Assembly: GCA_036426205.1 (NCBI GenBank)
Contig: CM071570.1
Coordinates: 53,775,087-53,839,086, forward strand
From: Ascaphus truei
Lineage: Eukaryota; Chordata; Amphibia; Anura; Ascaphidae
Direction of reading: 5' to 3'
DNA length: 64,000 bases
The notes under the pieces are model-generated. The model was given only the letters and a program-made list of their open reading frames with translations, made no database searches and was not told where the DNA came from. Each line of letters opens with the position of its first letter. The first letter of the stretch is position 1. The position numbers and the translations under genes are program-made. Positions 42,848-53,424 of the stretch are shown here, piece after piece.

Positions 42848-42895
42848 TTCACCTTGAGAAAGGAGTATTTGACTGCCGAAATGTTGGTCTCTATG
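42848..42895 (+). ncRNA. Degenerate hammerhead-like motif
   Basis: CUUGAGAAAGGAG...CUGCCGAAAUGUUGG: core UUGAGAA instead of CUGANGA, GAAA retained, stem II weak and no palindrome. Most likely an eroded or unrelated relative of the motifs at 28498 and 49105. Confidence 0.3.
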
Positions 42896-43119
42896 GCATA
42901 TTAAACATCCTTGTGATTAAGACCGTATGCCTGCTTCTTCATTGTACTGGAACACTTTGGGACTTCAGGAGCTCCCAGGACCAGCGCACCGGCAGCTAAG
43001 TACCCCACCTCTAGTACTATTGTTCCAGTGTGCGTGTCTCATCCTCTATCTCTGTGGATGTTCAGGGACCATCCTGAGGTTGGAGACCTATTTGACTGAG
43101 CTGAAGCAGATACAAGTTG

Positions 43120-43419
43120 TGTTGCTGTGTATGCAGAGGGGCAATAAAGTGTTCCAGTTAACTATACTCCTGCCTGGTGTGCAACCTTGGGGAGTGGAAG
43201 TAAGTTCTCCTGCAGGGATAGTCTCCACATCACTGGAGCCTGCAACAGATGGAGGCGCTGTACTATGTGAGATAAAGATCAGTAATCTACCCCAGAAGCC
43301 TATCCTGTCTTCCCCAATGACAACGGTGGAAAGCTCAGCATCCTATGGACGAGCAGGTAATCAGCACAACACCGCTAGTGGTAGCGTGATCTCCCAGAGG
43401 GTGGGGGATGACCATTACA
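43120..43419 (+). mobile_element. LTR fragment (sense orientation) of the TGTAGCC...TTACA family
   Basis: Contains the AATAAAGTGTTCC signal (about 43141), 'cctggtgtgcaacc', 'gatggaggcgctgtac' and 'cccagaagcctatcctgtc' blocks, which are the reverse complement of parts of 61600-61860 and 59380-59510. It ends ...ccattaca at 43419. The 5' part is missing. The 252-codon ORF over it (42927-43685) is spurious. Confidence 0.62.
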
Positions 43420-44490
43420 TTTGGATAGAGTACAAACAAAACCAACACAAGCAAAAAATGGTAACAGTTGGAGAGTGTGCACTCTTGCTGCAAGGAGAAG
43501 TCTGGTATCCTGATGCTACTGTACGAATTATACAGCGTACACTGGATGACGCCATTAACAAATGCATGCTCAGTAGTGTTTACTCCCGGTTTCCCCTGGT
43601 GACGATAATTATGTATAGCAATACTTACAGTACTATACCCACATTCACAGAGCTATATTATTGGAAACTTGTGACATTTCACTAACACGATAGAAAAGAG
43701 CAGAGCAGTCAATGCTTATCTCGTTATAGCGTGCCAGCCAGTGCATGAACATCTGCTACATCTGTATGCTTAAAAAGTGATGGAAAGTTTCAGGAAAAAA
43801 AAGATTAGTTAAAGATATGAGTAAGGATGAGGACCTATGTAGAAGCATCTGATTTAAAGAGATGGGAGGTAATGGGGTCATGGATGCATGTGGTGGAGGT
43901 GGAGGAGAAGAGCAGCTGAGACACTTCTTCCTGTTTAAGTGGGCAAAATGAGTCAAAGGTAGAAGTGTGTGTGTATAAGTGTACTTTGTGTGTATCTGTA
44001 TAAATGTGTATGTATGCATGTTGATACTGTACTGTATATGTATATGCAAATAAAGGTGTATTCATGTGTGTTTGTATATGTATGTGTGTATTTATTTGAA
44101 AAAAATTATAACTCACTACTCACCAAGGAACTCAGTACTATATACAGTAAATATGTGTGTAGAGGTGTAATGTATGTTTGTATGTCTGTGTTTTTATAAG
44201 TATATGTGTTTGCTTGTATAAGTGTGTGGATATGTGCATGTATGTGTATGTATAGGTGTTTGTATAAATGTGTGTGCGACCATTAGATGCACTGTGAAGA
44301 TCAGGGGTGGCTAAGGAAATAGTCCGAGAGGAGCAGTTGGCCTGGGGGTGGCGCTATGGAGCTGGGGAAGAGGATCCTCATTTAGTGCTGCGTCAAAGAA
44401 CCTCCCACTGACGGAGGGGAGAGGGAAGGGAGAAGGATGGTTCATGAGGCTGGTAAGTCAGTTTGTGGGCAGATGCAGGCCAGTTACTTA
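43420..44490. other. No gene seen; (TGTATG)n-type tracts
   Basis: Stretch with degenerate tgtatgtgtgtat repeats at about 43965-44270. ORFs of Y/V/C/M or H/I/T composition are artefacts. Confidence 0.5.
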
Positions 44491-44512
44491 AATAAAGGAC
44501 AAAACATAGAAC

Positions 44513-44860
44513 ACAGACAGAGCCCAGTGCTACATCCAATGACACAAATACACAGTAAAGTACCTTAATATATATATATATATATATATATATCTAAAAT
44601 AAAAACATTTGGTCATTTAGTTTGATTCTTTCACAGACAGAGCCCAGTGCTACATCCCATGACACAAATATACAGTAAAGTACTTTTTATATAGATATAT
44701 AATTATATATAGGATAGATATATATAAATATAATATGATATATATAAAGGTACTTTACTGTATATTTGTGTCATGGGATGTAGCACTGGGCTCTGTCTGT
44801 GAAAGAATATATATTTATATTTAAAATAAAAACATTTGGTCATTTAGTTTGATTCTTCTT
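44513..44860. repeat. Foldback with three copies of one 50-bp block
   Basis: The block acagacagagcccagtgcta...acagtaaagtac occurs directly at 44513-44563 and 44634-44683 and inverted at 44752-44806, the last two forming a nearly perfect hairpin. A 37-bp block (ctaaaataaaaacatttggt...) is directly repeated at 44594-44630 and 44821-44858. (TA)n fills the spaces. It is related to 25313-25590. Confidence 0.85.
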
Positions 44861-45169
44861 GGGTATCTCTGTGCTGATGCAGGTCAGTGCCTGGAGTATC
44901 TGGAGTATGTGTGTACATTATATATATTATCTGCATCTGGGGACTGAACTGTTGGGATATCTTGTATTGTATGAGTTAATAATTACAAACCTTTTCTTTT
45001 TTACTCCTTTTGTGGTCAGTGCTATTATTTTTTGTATATCTCGATGTCCATCTACATCGCTATTATATTACCAGTTTGCCTAGCATGACTCAAACTTACA
45101 AAGGCACTTACTCATAAACAGTGCAGCCATTTTGGCTTTAATCTAATATATATGTAGTTATACTGTATA

Positions 45170-45634
45170 TCTATTCAGTAGACAGTGACTAAATGCATCA
45201 AATTTATTCTGATCCATAACTACTTCATATTTGGAAATGACACATACCTCGAGACAACCGGGACTGCTATGGGCACTGAGATGGCACCACAGTATGCCAA
45301 TCTGTTCTGCGCAAAACTGGAAAGTGACTTTCTTTCTACCTGTCACTTGAAACCCCTTACATACCTTTGGTACATCAATGACATCCTTGTTATTTGGACT
45401 TCTGGCGAACATAACCTCATACAGTTCCATGAGAACTTCAATACATTCCACCAGACCATCAACCTGAAACTCACCCATTCCTCGGACAAAGTATATTTCC
45501 TAGACACCACCATTACTATAAAGAACAACCAACTACAGACTTCTGTATACCGCAAACCTACAGACACAGCCAGCAATTTGTGGGACAACAGCTTCCACCC
45601 CGCACACACTAAGCATGCAACCATCTACAGTCAA
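45170..45634 (+). pseudogene. Penelope-like RT fragment A, first part
   Basis: Encodes FILIHNYFIFGNDTYLETTG, TAMGTEMAPQYANLFCAKLE, YLWYINDILVIWTSGEHNL (the catalytic IDD is INDI here, so the first Asp is lost), VYFLDTTITIKNNQLQTSVY and RKPTDTASNLWDNSFHPAHT, ending ATIYSQ at the TSD. The 5' half of the RT is missing. It continues at 50192 after a 4.5-kb insertion. Confidence 0.85.
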
Positions 45635-46590
45635 TAGATATAGATGTGGTTACCTATTTCCTAAAAACAAGGGGTCGTCTGCACCAAACCCATAATCAAT
45701 TTGTGGCTGATCTCCTTGAATTCGTTTTAACCAAAAACAAATTCCTATTTGTGAATAAGTTTTACCATCAGACACCCATGGGTACCAAGTGCACCCTCAT
45801 ATGCTAATCTATACCTAAGGTGGTGGGAGTCTCAGGTGGTCTTTTCAGAACAACTGGAATCACACACCTCCCACATCGACTTATGAGTCCACTACATCGA
45901 TGATGTGATGATGTTGTGGAATGGGTCAATAGATGCATTGAAACAGTTCATTAACACACTGAACACTAACCAACTATTCTGCACTTGACACTTGAATATG
46001 ATCTTAACACCATCGTATTTCTTGACATCCGCATATCTAAAGGAATAGATAATAATATCCAAACCACCATCTACAGAAAATCCACAGCGACAAACAGCCT
46101 GCTGGAAGAGAGTAGCCACCACCCTAGGTAACTGATTAGTGGTATACCCATTGGCCAGTTTCTCCGGCTCAAGAGAAACTGTAGCACAAAGGAAAAGTTT
46201 GAAATACAATCGTGAATATGTCCAGACGCTTCCATGAGAGAGGCTACAGCAAGAGGACCATCAAGAAAGCTTACAAAAGGGCGAAATACACATCCCATAG
46301 GGAACTTCTTACAGACAATGCACCAAAACCAAATGATCGAGTGGTATGTTTCATTGGAACATTCAACAGGCAATGGCACCAAGCAAAGGAAATACTTCAA
46401 AAACTTGACGGCTGATACCCATATCAAAGATGTACTACATGCCTACCCGTCAATAGTAAGCAGGCGCGTAAAGAATATCAGAGACTTGTTGGTCTACAGC
46501 CATTTCAACGAAATACAGCCCAGAACATGGAAACCACCCAAACCCCTTGGATCATTCACGTGCAATTGGTGCAAAGCCTGTAAATTTAGT
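45635..46590 (+). pseudogene. Penelope-like RT fragment B
   Basis: 5'-truncated PLE of another family: ADLLEFVLTKNKFLFVNKFY, PMGTKCTPSYANLYLRWWE (with a base change near 45795), VHYIDDVMMLWNGSIDALKQ (catalytic IDD kept), VFLDIRIS, YRKSTATNSLLEESSHHPR, stop at about 46132, [59 protein letters not shown], then the linker Cys cluster TCNWCKACK (about 46558-46584). It ends abruptly before the GIY-YIG domain where Gypsy sequence starts. Several frameshifts and stops. Confidence 0.85.
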
Positions 46591-47700
46591 GTACTCGAAT
46601 GGCCACAACCTAACTCTTTAAAGGCGATTCAGCGTTTCCTCGGTTTCGCAAACTATTATAGGAAATTTATTGCTGGTTTTTCTACCTTGGTTGCACCCAT
46701 TACAGCCCTTACCAAAAAGGGGCGATCCTTCCTCTTGGCCAGTGGAGGCCAATCGGGCCTTTGAGTCTCTTAAAAGAGCCTTTGTCTCGGCTCCCAATCT
46801 GCGACATCCCGTCCCCACCCTCCCCTTTATCCTGGAAGTTGACGCCTCCAACGTGGGAGCCGGTGCGGTTCTCTCTCAAAGAACCACCCCAAAAGATAAA
46901 CTACACCCCTGTGGGTTATTTTCAAAGAAATTTTCTTCAGCAGAAAGAAATTACGACGTGGGGAATTGTTGGCCATCAAAATGGCATTACAAGAATGGAG
47001 ACATCTTCTGGAAGGAACCAAGAAACCCATTCTGATCCTGACAGACCACAAAAATCTTTGTTACATTGAAGGTGCTCGTCGTCTTGGGCCCCCGTCAAGC
47101 TCGCTGGGCGTTGTTCTTCTCAAGGTTTAACTTTATCATCTCTTATATTCCTGGGACTAAGAATATCAAAGCGGATGCATTGTCCCTTCAGTTTTGCACT
47201 GAGGAGAAGTCACAGGAAGTCCCGGAGAGTATTCTGTACACCCAATTGTTTATCTCGGCCACCTCCTTTGACATTCTGGATAAGATTTTGGAGTCTCAAG
47301 CACAAGTCCCCGAAGGCTTTAAGTTCCTGATGGTCGTCTTTACGCAGCCCCACGTTTTCATCTCAAAATTCTTGAATGGGGTCATTCCTCCAGATTTGCC
47401 GGCCATCCCGGGTTTAAGAAGACTTCTGATCTGATTCGGCGGACCTTCTGGTGGCCTAATATGTTAAAGGACATTAGAGCTTTCACCTCCTCTTGCCCAG
47501 TCTGCGCACAAAATAAATCTGTCCGTCAAAAGCCTTCTGGTCTTCTACAACCCCTCCCGGTCCCGGACCGTCCTTGGAGTCACATTGCTATGGACTTCAT
47601 CGTGGATCTTCCCCCATCTAATGGTATGACTACTATTCTTATAATTGTTCTCTCATCCCCAAACAAATGGTCAGACTGAACGCATGAACGCATGAACCAA
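46591..47700 (+). pseudogene. Ty3/Gypsy pol fragment (RT end, RNase H, integrase), disrupted
   Basis: Starts within the RT connection ([20 protein letters not shown]), then [20 protein letters not shown] (RNase H start), a frameshift at about 46965, [36 protein letters not shown], then the integrase zinc domain end (FWWPNMLKDIRAFTSSCPVC) and core start HIAMDFIVDLPPSNGMTT. About 60 residues of the integrase core are deleted and the sequence jumps to a SPQTNGQTERMN-type motif with shifts (47649-47690). No protease, gag or 5' LTR. Inactive. Confidence 0.88.
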
Positions 47701-47749
47701 TTTGCATTGTTTTTCTTCCGATTCTCAGGATAATTGGGCAACTATTTGC

Positions 47750-48574
47750 TGGCGCCGTGCGCCTGACTCCACCTCCTCTGCGGCTGCGCGTGCACGGCAC
47801 GCTTCTGTGCCCCTGCTCCAGCAGCTCCACCCCCAGGCACCTCTCCTATTGGATCCTTCCCGGGCTGCTCCTCCGCTCCTCCCCTCACAGGTCCCAGCCT
47901 CACAGGCACTTCTACCCTTCCAGGTCCTCCCTCGGGCCGCTCCTCCGCTCCTCCCCTCGCACTGATAGGTCCCAGCCTCCCAGGCACTCCTCCTCTATCA
48001 GGTCCTCCCTCGGGCTGCTCCTCCGTCCCTCCCCTTCCTCTGATAGATCCCAGACCCCTATTTAGTCTCCCCTCACCCTTACCTCTTTGCTCTGCATAGC
48101 TTCTGTACCTTGGTGCTGTCTGCTGTTGCCCGGCCCCTTTTGTCTTTCAGTACCTGTTCCTGTCCCTGGATAGTCTGCTGACCTCCTGGATCTTGGCCTT
48201 TGGCTTTGGACTTCATTTATGCTGCTCTCTGGTATCCCTTGGATTGGCTTTGGACTTTACTACCCTGCAGAATTCTATATCCCCTGGATACGGCATACGG
48301 ACACTCTACTATGCAGCTCTCTCCATCCCACGACCACTGGCTTACGGACATTCTACTACGCTGCTCTCTCCGTCCCACGACCACTGGCTTACGGACCTTA
48401 CCTTTCTTCACTGGCGTTGTCAAGTACGGTAAAACTAACCATCTTTGTTACCAGGATCACCTATGCTACTTCCACACTCCGGCCGTGCCCCGTTTACTGC
48501 TAGGTGTGTGGTATTACTCATTTCCACCTCAGTCCCGGGGTCTCGTCTGGCTTGTGGGCAGGCCGAGCGTTACA
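47750..48574 (+). mobile_element. Gypsy 3' LTR or LTR-like region
   Basis: Non-coding GC-rich sequence downstream of Gypsy integrase, ending gccgagcgttaca. Layout and ending resemble the solo LTR at 55645-56364 (ending gcgcagcgtgaca). It contains three about 75-bp imperfect units at 47830-48060 (tcccgggctgctcctccgctcc-type) and a 47-bp tandem duplication at 48296-48389. The exact 5' boundary is not clear. ORFs here are chance. Confidence 0.55.
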
Positions 48575-49104
48575 ATGAGACTATAACTCCGACATTATCA
48601 GTTAAATATATATTGTAACATTATCTCAAAGTGGTAACTATTAGGGTTGTTCAGACAGACTTCCCTTTACATATACTTACCTATTTTTAGGGTCCAGCTT
48701 GATCTTCAATCATTAAAATTCAGTCAACTTACAGTACCCTATCACTCTGTTAATTGGGGGAGTCAATTACCTCTGGTGTATTATCAAAATATATGGCACT
48801 TTAATATGCATTTCAGTTTCACTCACAGTGTAGTCAGCATACTACTATAAGTGAGGGGTTACCCTATTAATCAGCCATTGATAAATGCTTAAGGCTGTTT
48901 CACTTTCATGCATCCATCTAAGAGTGTATTTGCTGTTAGCCACATGTCATTCAGTGTATTTCCAAGGACAGTGTCTTCATTGAAGCATTAGAGACACATA
49001 CCCAGTGTGGTACACATAGGGCTCTGAAGACCAATCAGATGGCGAGACGCCGCTATAAAACCTCCCCTTTAGCTATGGGACCCCCCTCCACCTCCTCTAC
49101 TCAC

Positions 49105-49150
49105 CAAGCCTTGAGAAAGCGTTTCTTTACGTGAAACGCGCGAGTCGGCT
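49105..49150 (+). ncRNA. Hammerhead-like motif with degenerate core
   Basis: CUUGAGAAAGCG-UUUCUUUA-CGUGAAACGCGCG: stem II GCG/CGU, GAAA and a degraded palindrome (ACGCGC). AGCC before and GGCU after could form a distal stem I. Core UUGAGAA is not canonical. Confidence 0.4.
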
Positions 49151-50191
49151 AGTTCTATCACAGGCACGCGCATGGAAGACTGTCTGACTGCAGCACTCTG
49201 TTCGCACTGCGACTAGCTGCGGGTTCCTGCTCCCGCTCAAGGGTGATTGCACCTGCCACTAATACGGCTAAATTCTACTTTTTATTATGGTGTTCACAAG
49301 GTATTACTGCTTCTACCTAGTTAGCATATGTAGCCCATGAATTTATATGGGCAGCAGCTTCTGCACAATACCCAGTACTTAGTGGCTCTAGCCCATTCTT
49401 GAATATGGGCTCTGGGTTAGTACAGTAATCTTAATATCCAATTAAGTAGATTTATTCCTGTATTAGTATATCTGGTTACATTTAGGCTATACCCAGGGCT
49501 ACTTTGTCATCAAGCTACATTGTTATATATTGCTAGTTCAGTGGGGAAGCAATTAGAGTTACTAGAAGTTTATTTTACATGACACTACACTGTGTCTGAT
49601 ATCAGCAATCATTTGCACTACTACTTGCTCAGTTAAGGACTCCTTCAGCTATAAGGAAAGACGTGTGTGGTGCTTTCCAAGCACACAGCTGGCAATCATA
49701 CACATGGAGGTCACAACCTATAATTTTATCATCTATCAATTAAGTATTGTCTAGGTTGCCTACACTGGCATCTCTGTATACTACACCTTATACTCTATTC
49801 CTACCCCTGGACACCAACTAGAAAGGGAATTCTGTATCACAGATTCTCTTACCTTACCTTATACTTACCTTATATTTCCCTAGGTGTTAATTGATTCAAT
49901 CAAGCTCAATTACCACTTTTTATACCTCTTACCAATCCAGGGTGTCACACTCCACTCGACATAGGATCATTAGTGTGTGTCTACGGCATGTCTATTTTTT
50001 AGCCACCTTTATTTTAATATTTTTGATCATTACAAATTATTATTAACTTTGACAATTAATCATTCAGACTGGGAGATCGAGTGCTATACATTGGGTTTCT
50101 TACCATTTCCTACCTACCCATCAGCACCCCAGATTACATTAATTACAAGCTGAAGCGGGGCCTCCCCCTTGTGTTCTACATCTACAGTCAA

Positions 50192-50764
50192 GCACTATGA
50201 TACAACCGGATATGCTCCGAAACAGCAGATAGAGTCCAGCAGAATACAGCCCTGAGATCGGATTTCAAAAAACAGTGGATATATAACCACAGAATTGTAG
50301 ACCTGCAAATCCACAAAGCCACAAGAATACCAAGAAGTGAGCTCTTTGAATACAGACAGAAAGAGACAAGCGACAGGGTACCTTTGGTGATCACATATAA
50401 CCCACACCTTGAAGCCCTACGCGAAAACACCAGGGAACTACAACCCATTCGCCAGGAAGATACAAGACTGCAACAGGTCTTCCCTGAAACACCCTTATTA
50501 TCAAACAGACAACCTCATAATCTCAAGAAAATGATGGTGAGGAGTAAAGTATTCAACACTACAACTGAATTCGGGACAAGACCATGCCAGGACGCAAGAT
50601 GCAAAACAATACTCCCTCCCAGGTCTGTATGTAATCTGGTATGGCTTTATTCCCCAAATGCTGCATGTGAATGTTATCCTCAAGACAAAAAAGGAGACAT
50701 AGTGTATTCCAAAAGACACAACATTTTAGTGGGCTTTTACACAGAATACTCACACTTTGCGTAA
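50192..50764 (+). pseudogene. Penelope-like RT/linker fragment A, continuation
   Basis: Continues PLE-A after the insertion: YNRICSETADRVQQNTALRS, RVPLVITYNPHLEALRENTR, FPETPLLSNRQPHNLKKMMV, then the Cys motif TRPCQDARCKT (about 50578-50613) that precedes the GIY-YIG domain in this group. Only a weak remnant of the nuclease follows (SKRHNILVGFY) before the stop at 50762-50764. One in-frame stop at about 50197. Confidence 0.8.
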
Positions 50765-52028
50765 ATAACACAGGCAATGGTAAATAGAGGGAGTTGGTAG
50801 GTATAAGGGTCCACTGTAACGTTCTAGGGCACTCAGATTCTGCTTAGCTGTCAGCCTCCAGCTCTCTGGGTCCTGCCGGGAAACCCCCCGCTTCGCCGCT
50901 TCACTTGCTTATCTCCCTGATCTCCCGGGCGTGTGATGTCACTACCCAGTGCGCTCTTGCCTCCGGTATTGTTGGGTAACGGCAAGTGAAGGCTGTTCTT
51001 GTGGCTCTGCTACCACAAGTCCTCCCTCCGTTTGGTCACTCTAAAATACAGTACAACATTACTAATATGTGTATGAGAGATCCCTGTGCTTGGGGACACT
51101 ATTAAATTACTGTTGTACTACAAAAGTTCCTGGTACCCATTATACTACAGCCTTGCTACCTCATCACCCAGCTGCCTGAATCCAGCCCCCGAATCAAGGT
51201 AACCCATGCGGATTAGCCATATATACAGTGTAATCTCCCTAGAAGCCGGGCAGGGAGGGTTACATACACATAATGCATATACAGTATCTGTATGCACATA
51301 TTTAAATATATTGACCACTTGCCGGCAGGGGGGATTGACCCCCAGCAAAAAAAAATGCCAGTCGGCTCCTGGAGCCTTGACACCCAGTGCTACCCCAAAT
51401 AGGAAAACCTAGGAAAGCCACTGACTGTCAGTGATTGCCAATTTCCATCATTATAGTCTGAATAAACTATTGCCTGTTACTAGTATAATTGCACTTCTAT
51501 TTTCACATGATACTGTGAGTAAAAGAAGTGCTGTCAGCTCTGCAAATATCTGTTTTGAAAGTAATTTATTTACTTTCATGAAACGTCAATTAATGGCAAG
51601 GCTTTGGTCAACTCTTAACATTGGAATAGCACTTGTTGAGCTACTAAATCAATAAATGTAATTAAAAGGAGCTTTAATTCTGTATTACAGAAAAACTAAT
51701 AACAGAGACTGGAATTTTCATCTCTGTAAAGTAATTGGGGTGCGAAGATGAAATCTGATTGAGTGGGAGGATGGACAATGTGGAAGTGTTCTCTGGATGT
51801 TTGTAACATTTTTTTTAATGCTGTTCTTCCATCTGTCAGAGAAAGGAATTCGATTAAAATGAGTCGATGTATAAAAACAAAAATGATGCATATTAGAAAA
51901 ATAAATGTTTTTACTACCCAGGCTCATGTACTGTATGTAATGCTTTTTTTATTGCAATTTGCATTATTTATCAGTGTAATGTTAAAGCTATTTTTTAAGT
52001 ATTGTTCTGTTTTTAGCATTAGACAAAA
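50765..52028. other. No gene seen
   Basis: No supported coding region. Part of 50820-51010 is GC-richer (tctccctgatctcccgggcgtgtgatgtc type) and may be an old LTR or MITE fragment, but no ends were found. Confidence 0.45.
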
Positions 52029-52364
52029 TACAGGCATACCCCGGTTTTAGGACACTCACTTTAAGTACACTCGCGAGTAAGGACATATCGCCCAATAGGC
52101 AAACGGCAGCTCACGCATGCGCCCGTCAGCACATCCTGAACAGCAATACCAGCTCCCTACCTGTACCGAAGCTGTGTGCATGCAGGGAGACTATAGAGCT
52201 TGATACAAATGTGTTATTTACATCAGTTATGCACGTATATGACGATTGCAGTACAGTACATGCATCGATAAGTGGGAAAAAGGTAGTGCTTCACTTTAAG
52301 TACATTTTCGCTTTACATACATGCTCCGGTCCCATTGCGTATGTTAATGCGGGGTATGCCTGTA
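52029..52364. mobile_element. Tigger-like MITE (CAGGCATACCCCG ends, TA TSD)
   Basis: 332-bp element (52031-52362) flanked by TA. The first 13 bases CAGGCATACCCCG are exactly inverted at the right end, close to the known Tigger terminus CAGGCATACCTCG. An inner block 'cactttaagtaca' recurs near both ends in inverted relation. Non-coding. Confidence 0.85.
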
Positions 52365-52616
52365 CATCATTATAACACCTAATGCCTAATTGTTTTTTCT
52401 TTCATTTCTAACACTTATTATCTGAGTTTTTTCTTTCATAGTGGATTTTTCTGTAAATCTTTATCGCTTTTTTTTTAATTTTCTTGCATGCTTTCCCCTC
52501 ACTTTCAATCCCTATCTATCGCTCTTTCTCTCATTTCTTCTTTTTTCCCTCCCGTCTTTCCTTTGTTTATTTAATCTCTCAATAGCAGGATTGCTTTCTT
52601 ATATTTAAGATACTGT

Positions 52617-52836
52617 GGGGGTTATGCACAAAGATGTGATAAGTGTTTTTAAGTGAGATAAATGCCTTTATTTCTCAATATTGCGTGCAGCGCGATTCAC
52701 GAAGCAATGATAACACTGCAGTATCGCGCTTAAAAGGCTTTTTATCATCAAAACACAGTCGTTGCTAAAAAAAAATTGCGCCATAAAGCATTTATCTCAC
52801 TTAAAAACACTTATCACTGCTTTGTGCATAACCCCC
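52617..52836. mobile_element. 220-bp MITE with about 50-bp near-perfect inverted repeats
   Basis: Left GGGGGTTATGCACAAAG..gtgataagtgtttttaag tgagataaatgc is inverted at the right end with only about two or three differences over 50 bases. The loop contains 'gcagcgcgattcacgaagc'. TSD not clear, so the superfamily is unknown. Confidence 0.82.
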
Positions 52837-53058
52837 TTTGTGTGATGAATCAAAGACAACATAGGTATCAATAGGTTTGAATATAATGGATGTTCAGTAT
52901 CTATTTGAACTAAGTGTTACAGCAGCAATCCCACCTGGTCATTTTTTAACAATATTTTTTACATGTTGGCAACAGGGAGCTCGTTAGAGCTAATGTGTGC
53001 TCTTTTCAGCCCTGGCGAGTTCCTTAGATACTCATGATGAAGTTACCAGTTCTTGCTA

Positions 53059-53424
53059 CCTTAAGGCAGCGGTGCGCAAACTGTGGGGCGCGACCCCCAG
53101 GGGGGGCGCGACACTGCCGACGGGGGGCGCGGGGTTTACAGAGGCCCCGCGCGCTTCCCGAAGGCACTTAAATTAAGTGCCGGGGGAGCTGCAGGGCCTC
53201 TGTAAACCTAACTTACCGTGGCTCCGGCGGCTTCCTCCCTGTGTCGCCATGGCAACGCGGCGTCAAAATGACGCTGCGAGGTCATGTGACGTCACGTTGC
53301 TATGGCAACGTGACGTCATTACGCCGGAGCGCGGGTAAGTTGGGGTTGGGAGGGGGGCGCGGGAGTGAGGGGACAGCCGGCAGGGGGGCGCAGGGAAAAA
53401 AGTTTGCGCCCCCCTGCCTTAAGG
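53059..53424. mobile_element. hAT-type MITE with exact 8-bp TSD
   Basis: 350-bp GC-rich element (53067-53416) with CAGCGGTGCGCAAACT and (inverted) CAGGGGGGCGCAAACT ends and the 8-bp duplication CCTTAAGG on both sides (53059-53066, 53417-53424). Same family as the ends at 1822-1862. Non-coding; the 99-codon ORF over it is spurious. Confidence 0.9.

Larger units (their letters stand above)
45622..50191 (+). mobile_element. Composite PLE-B insertion with 13-bp TSD
   Basis: The 13-mer CATCTACAGTCAA occurs at 45622-45634 and 50179-50191. PLE-A coding sequence runs into the left copy (..IYSQ) and resumes immediately after the right copy (..AL.YNRICSE), so the 4544 bases between are an insertion. 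The insert begins inside a PLE RT (5'-truncated), contains Ty3/Gypsy pol and LTR sequence (46591-48574), and ends with non-coding DNA carrying a hammerhead-like motif at 49105-49150. Confidence 0.85.

Noticed and set aside
42927..43685. 252-codon ORF
   Set aside because: It overlaps an LTR fragment whose antisense relatives at 59 and 61 kb do not keep the frame; no domain is recognised.
47702..48586. Several overlapping ORFs of 80-130 codons
   Set aside because: They lie in the GC-rich Gypsy LTR-like region, overlap each other in all frames and have no motif.
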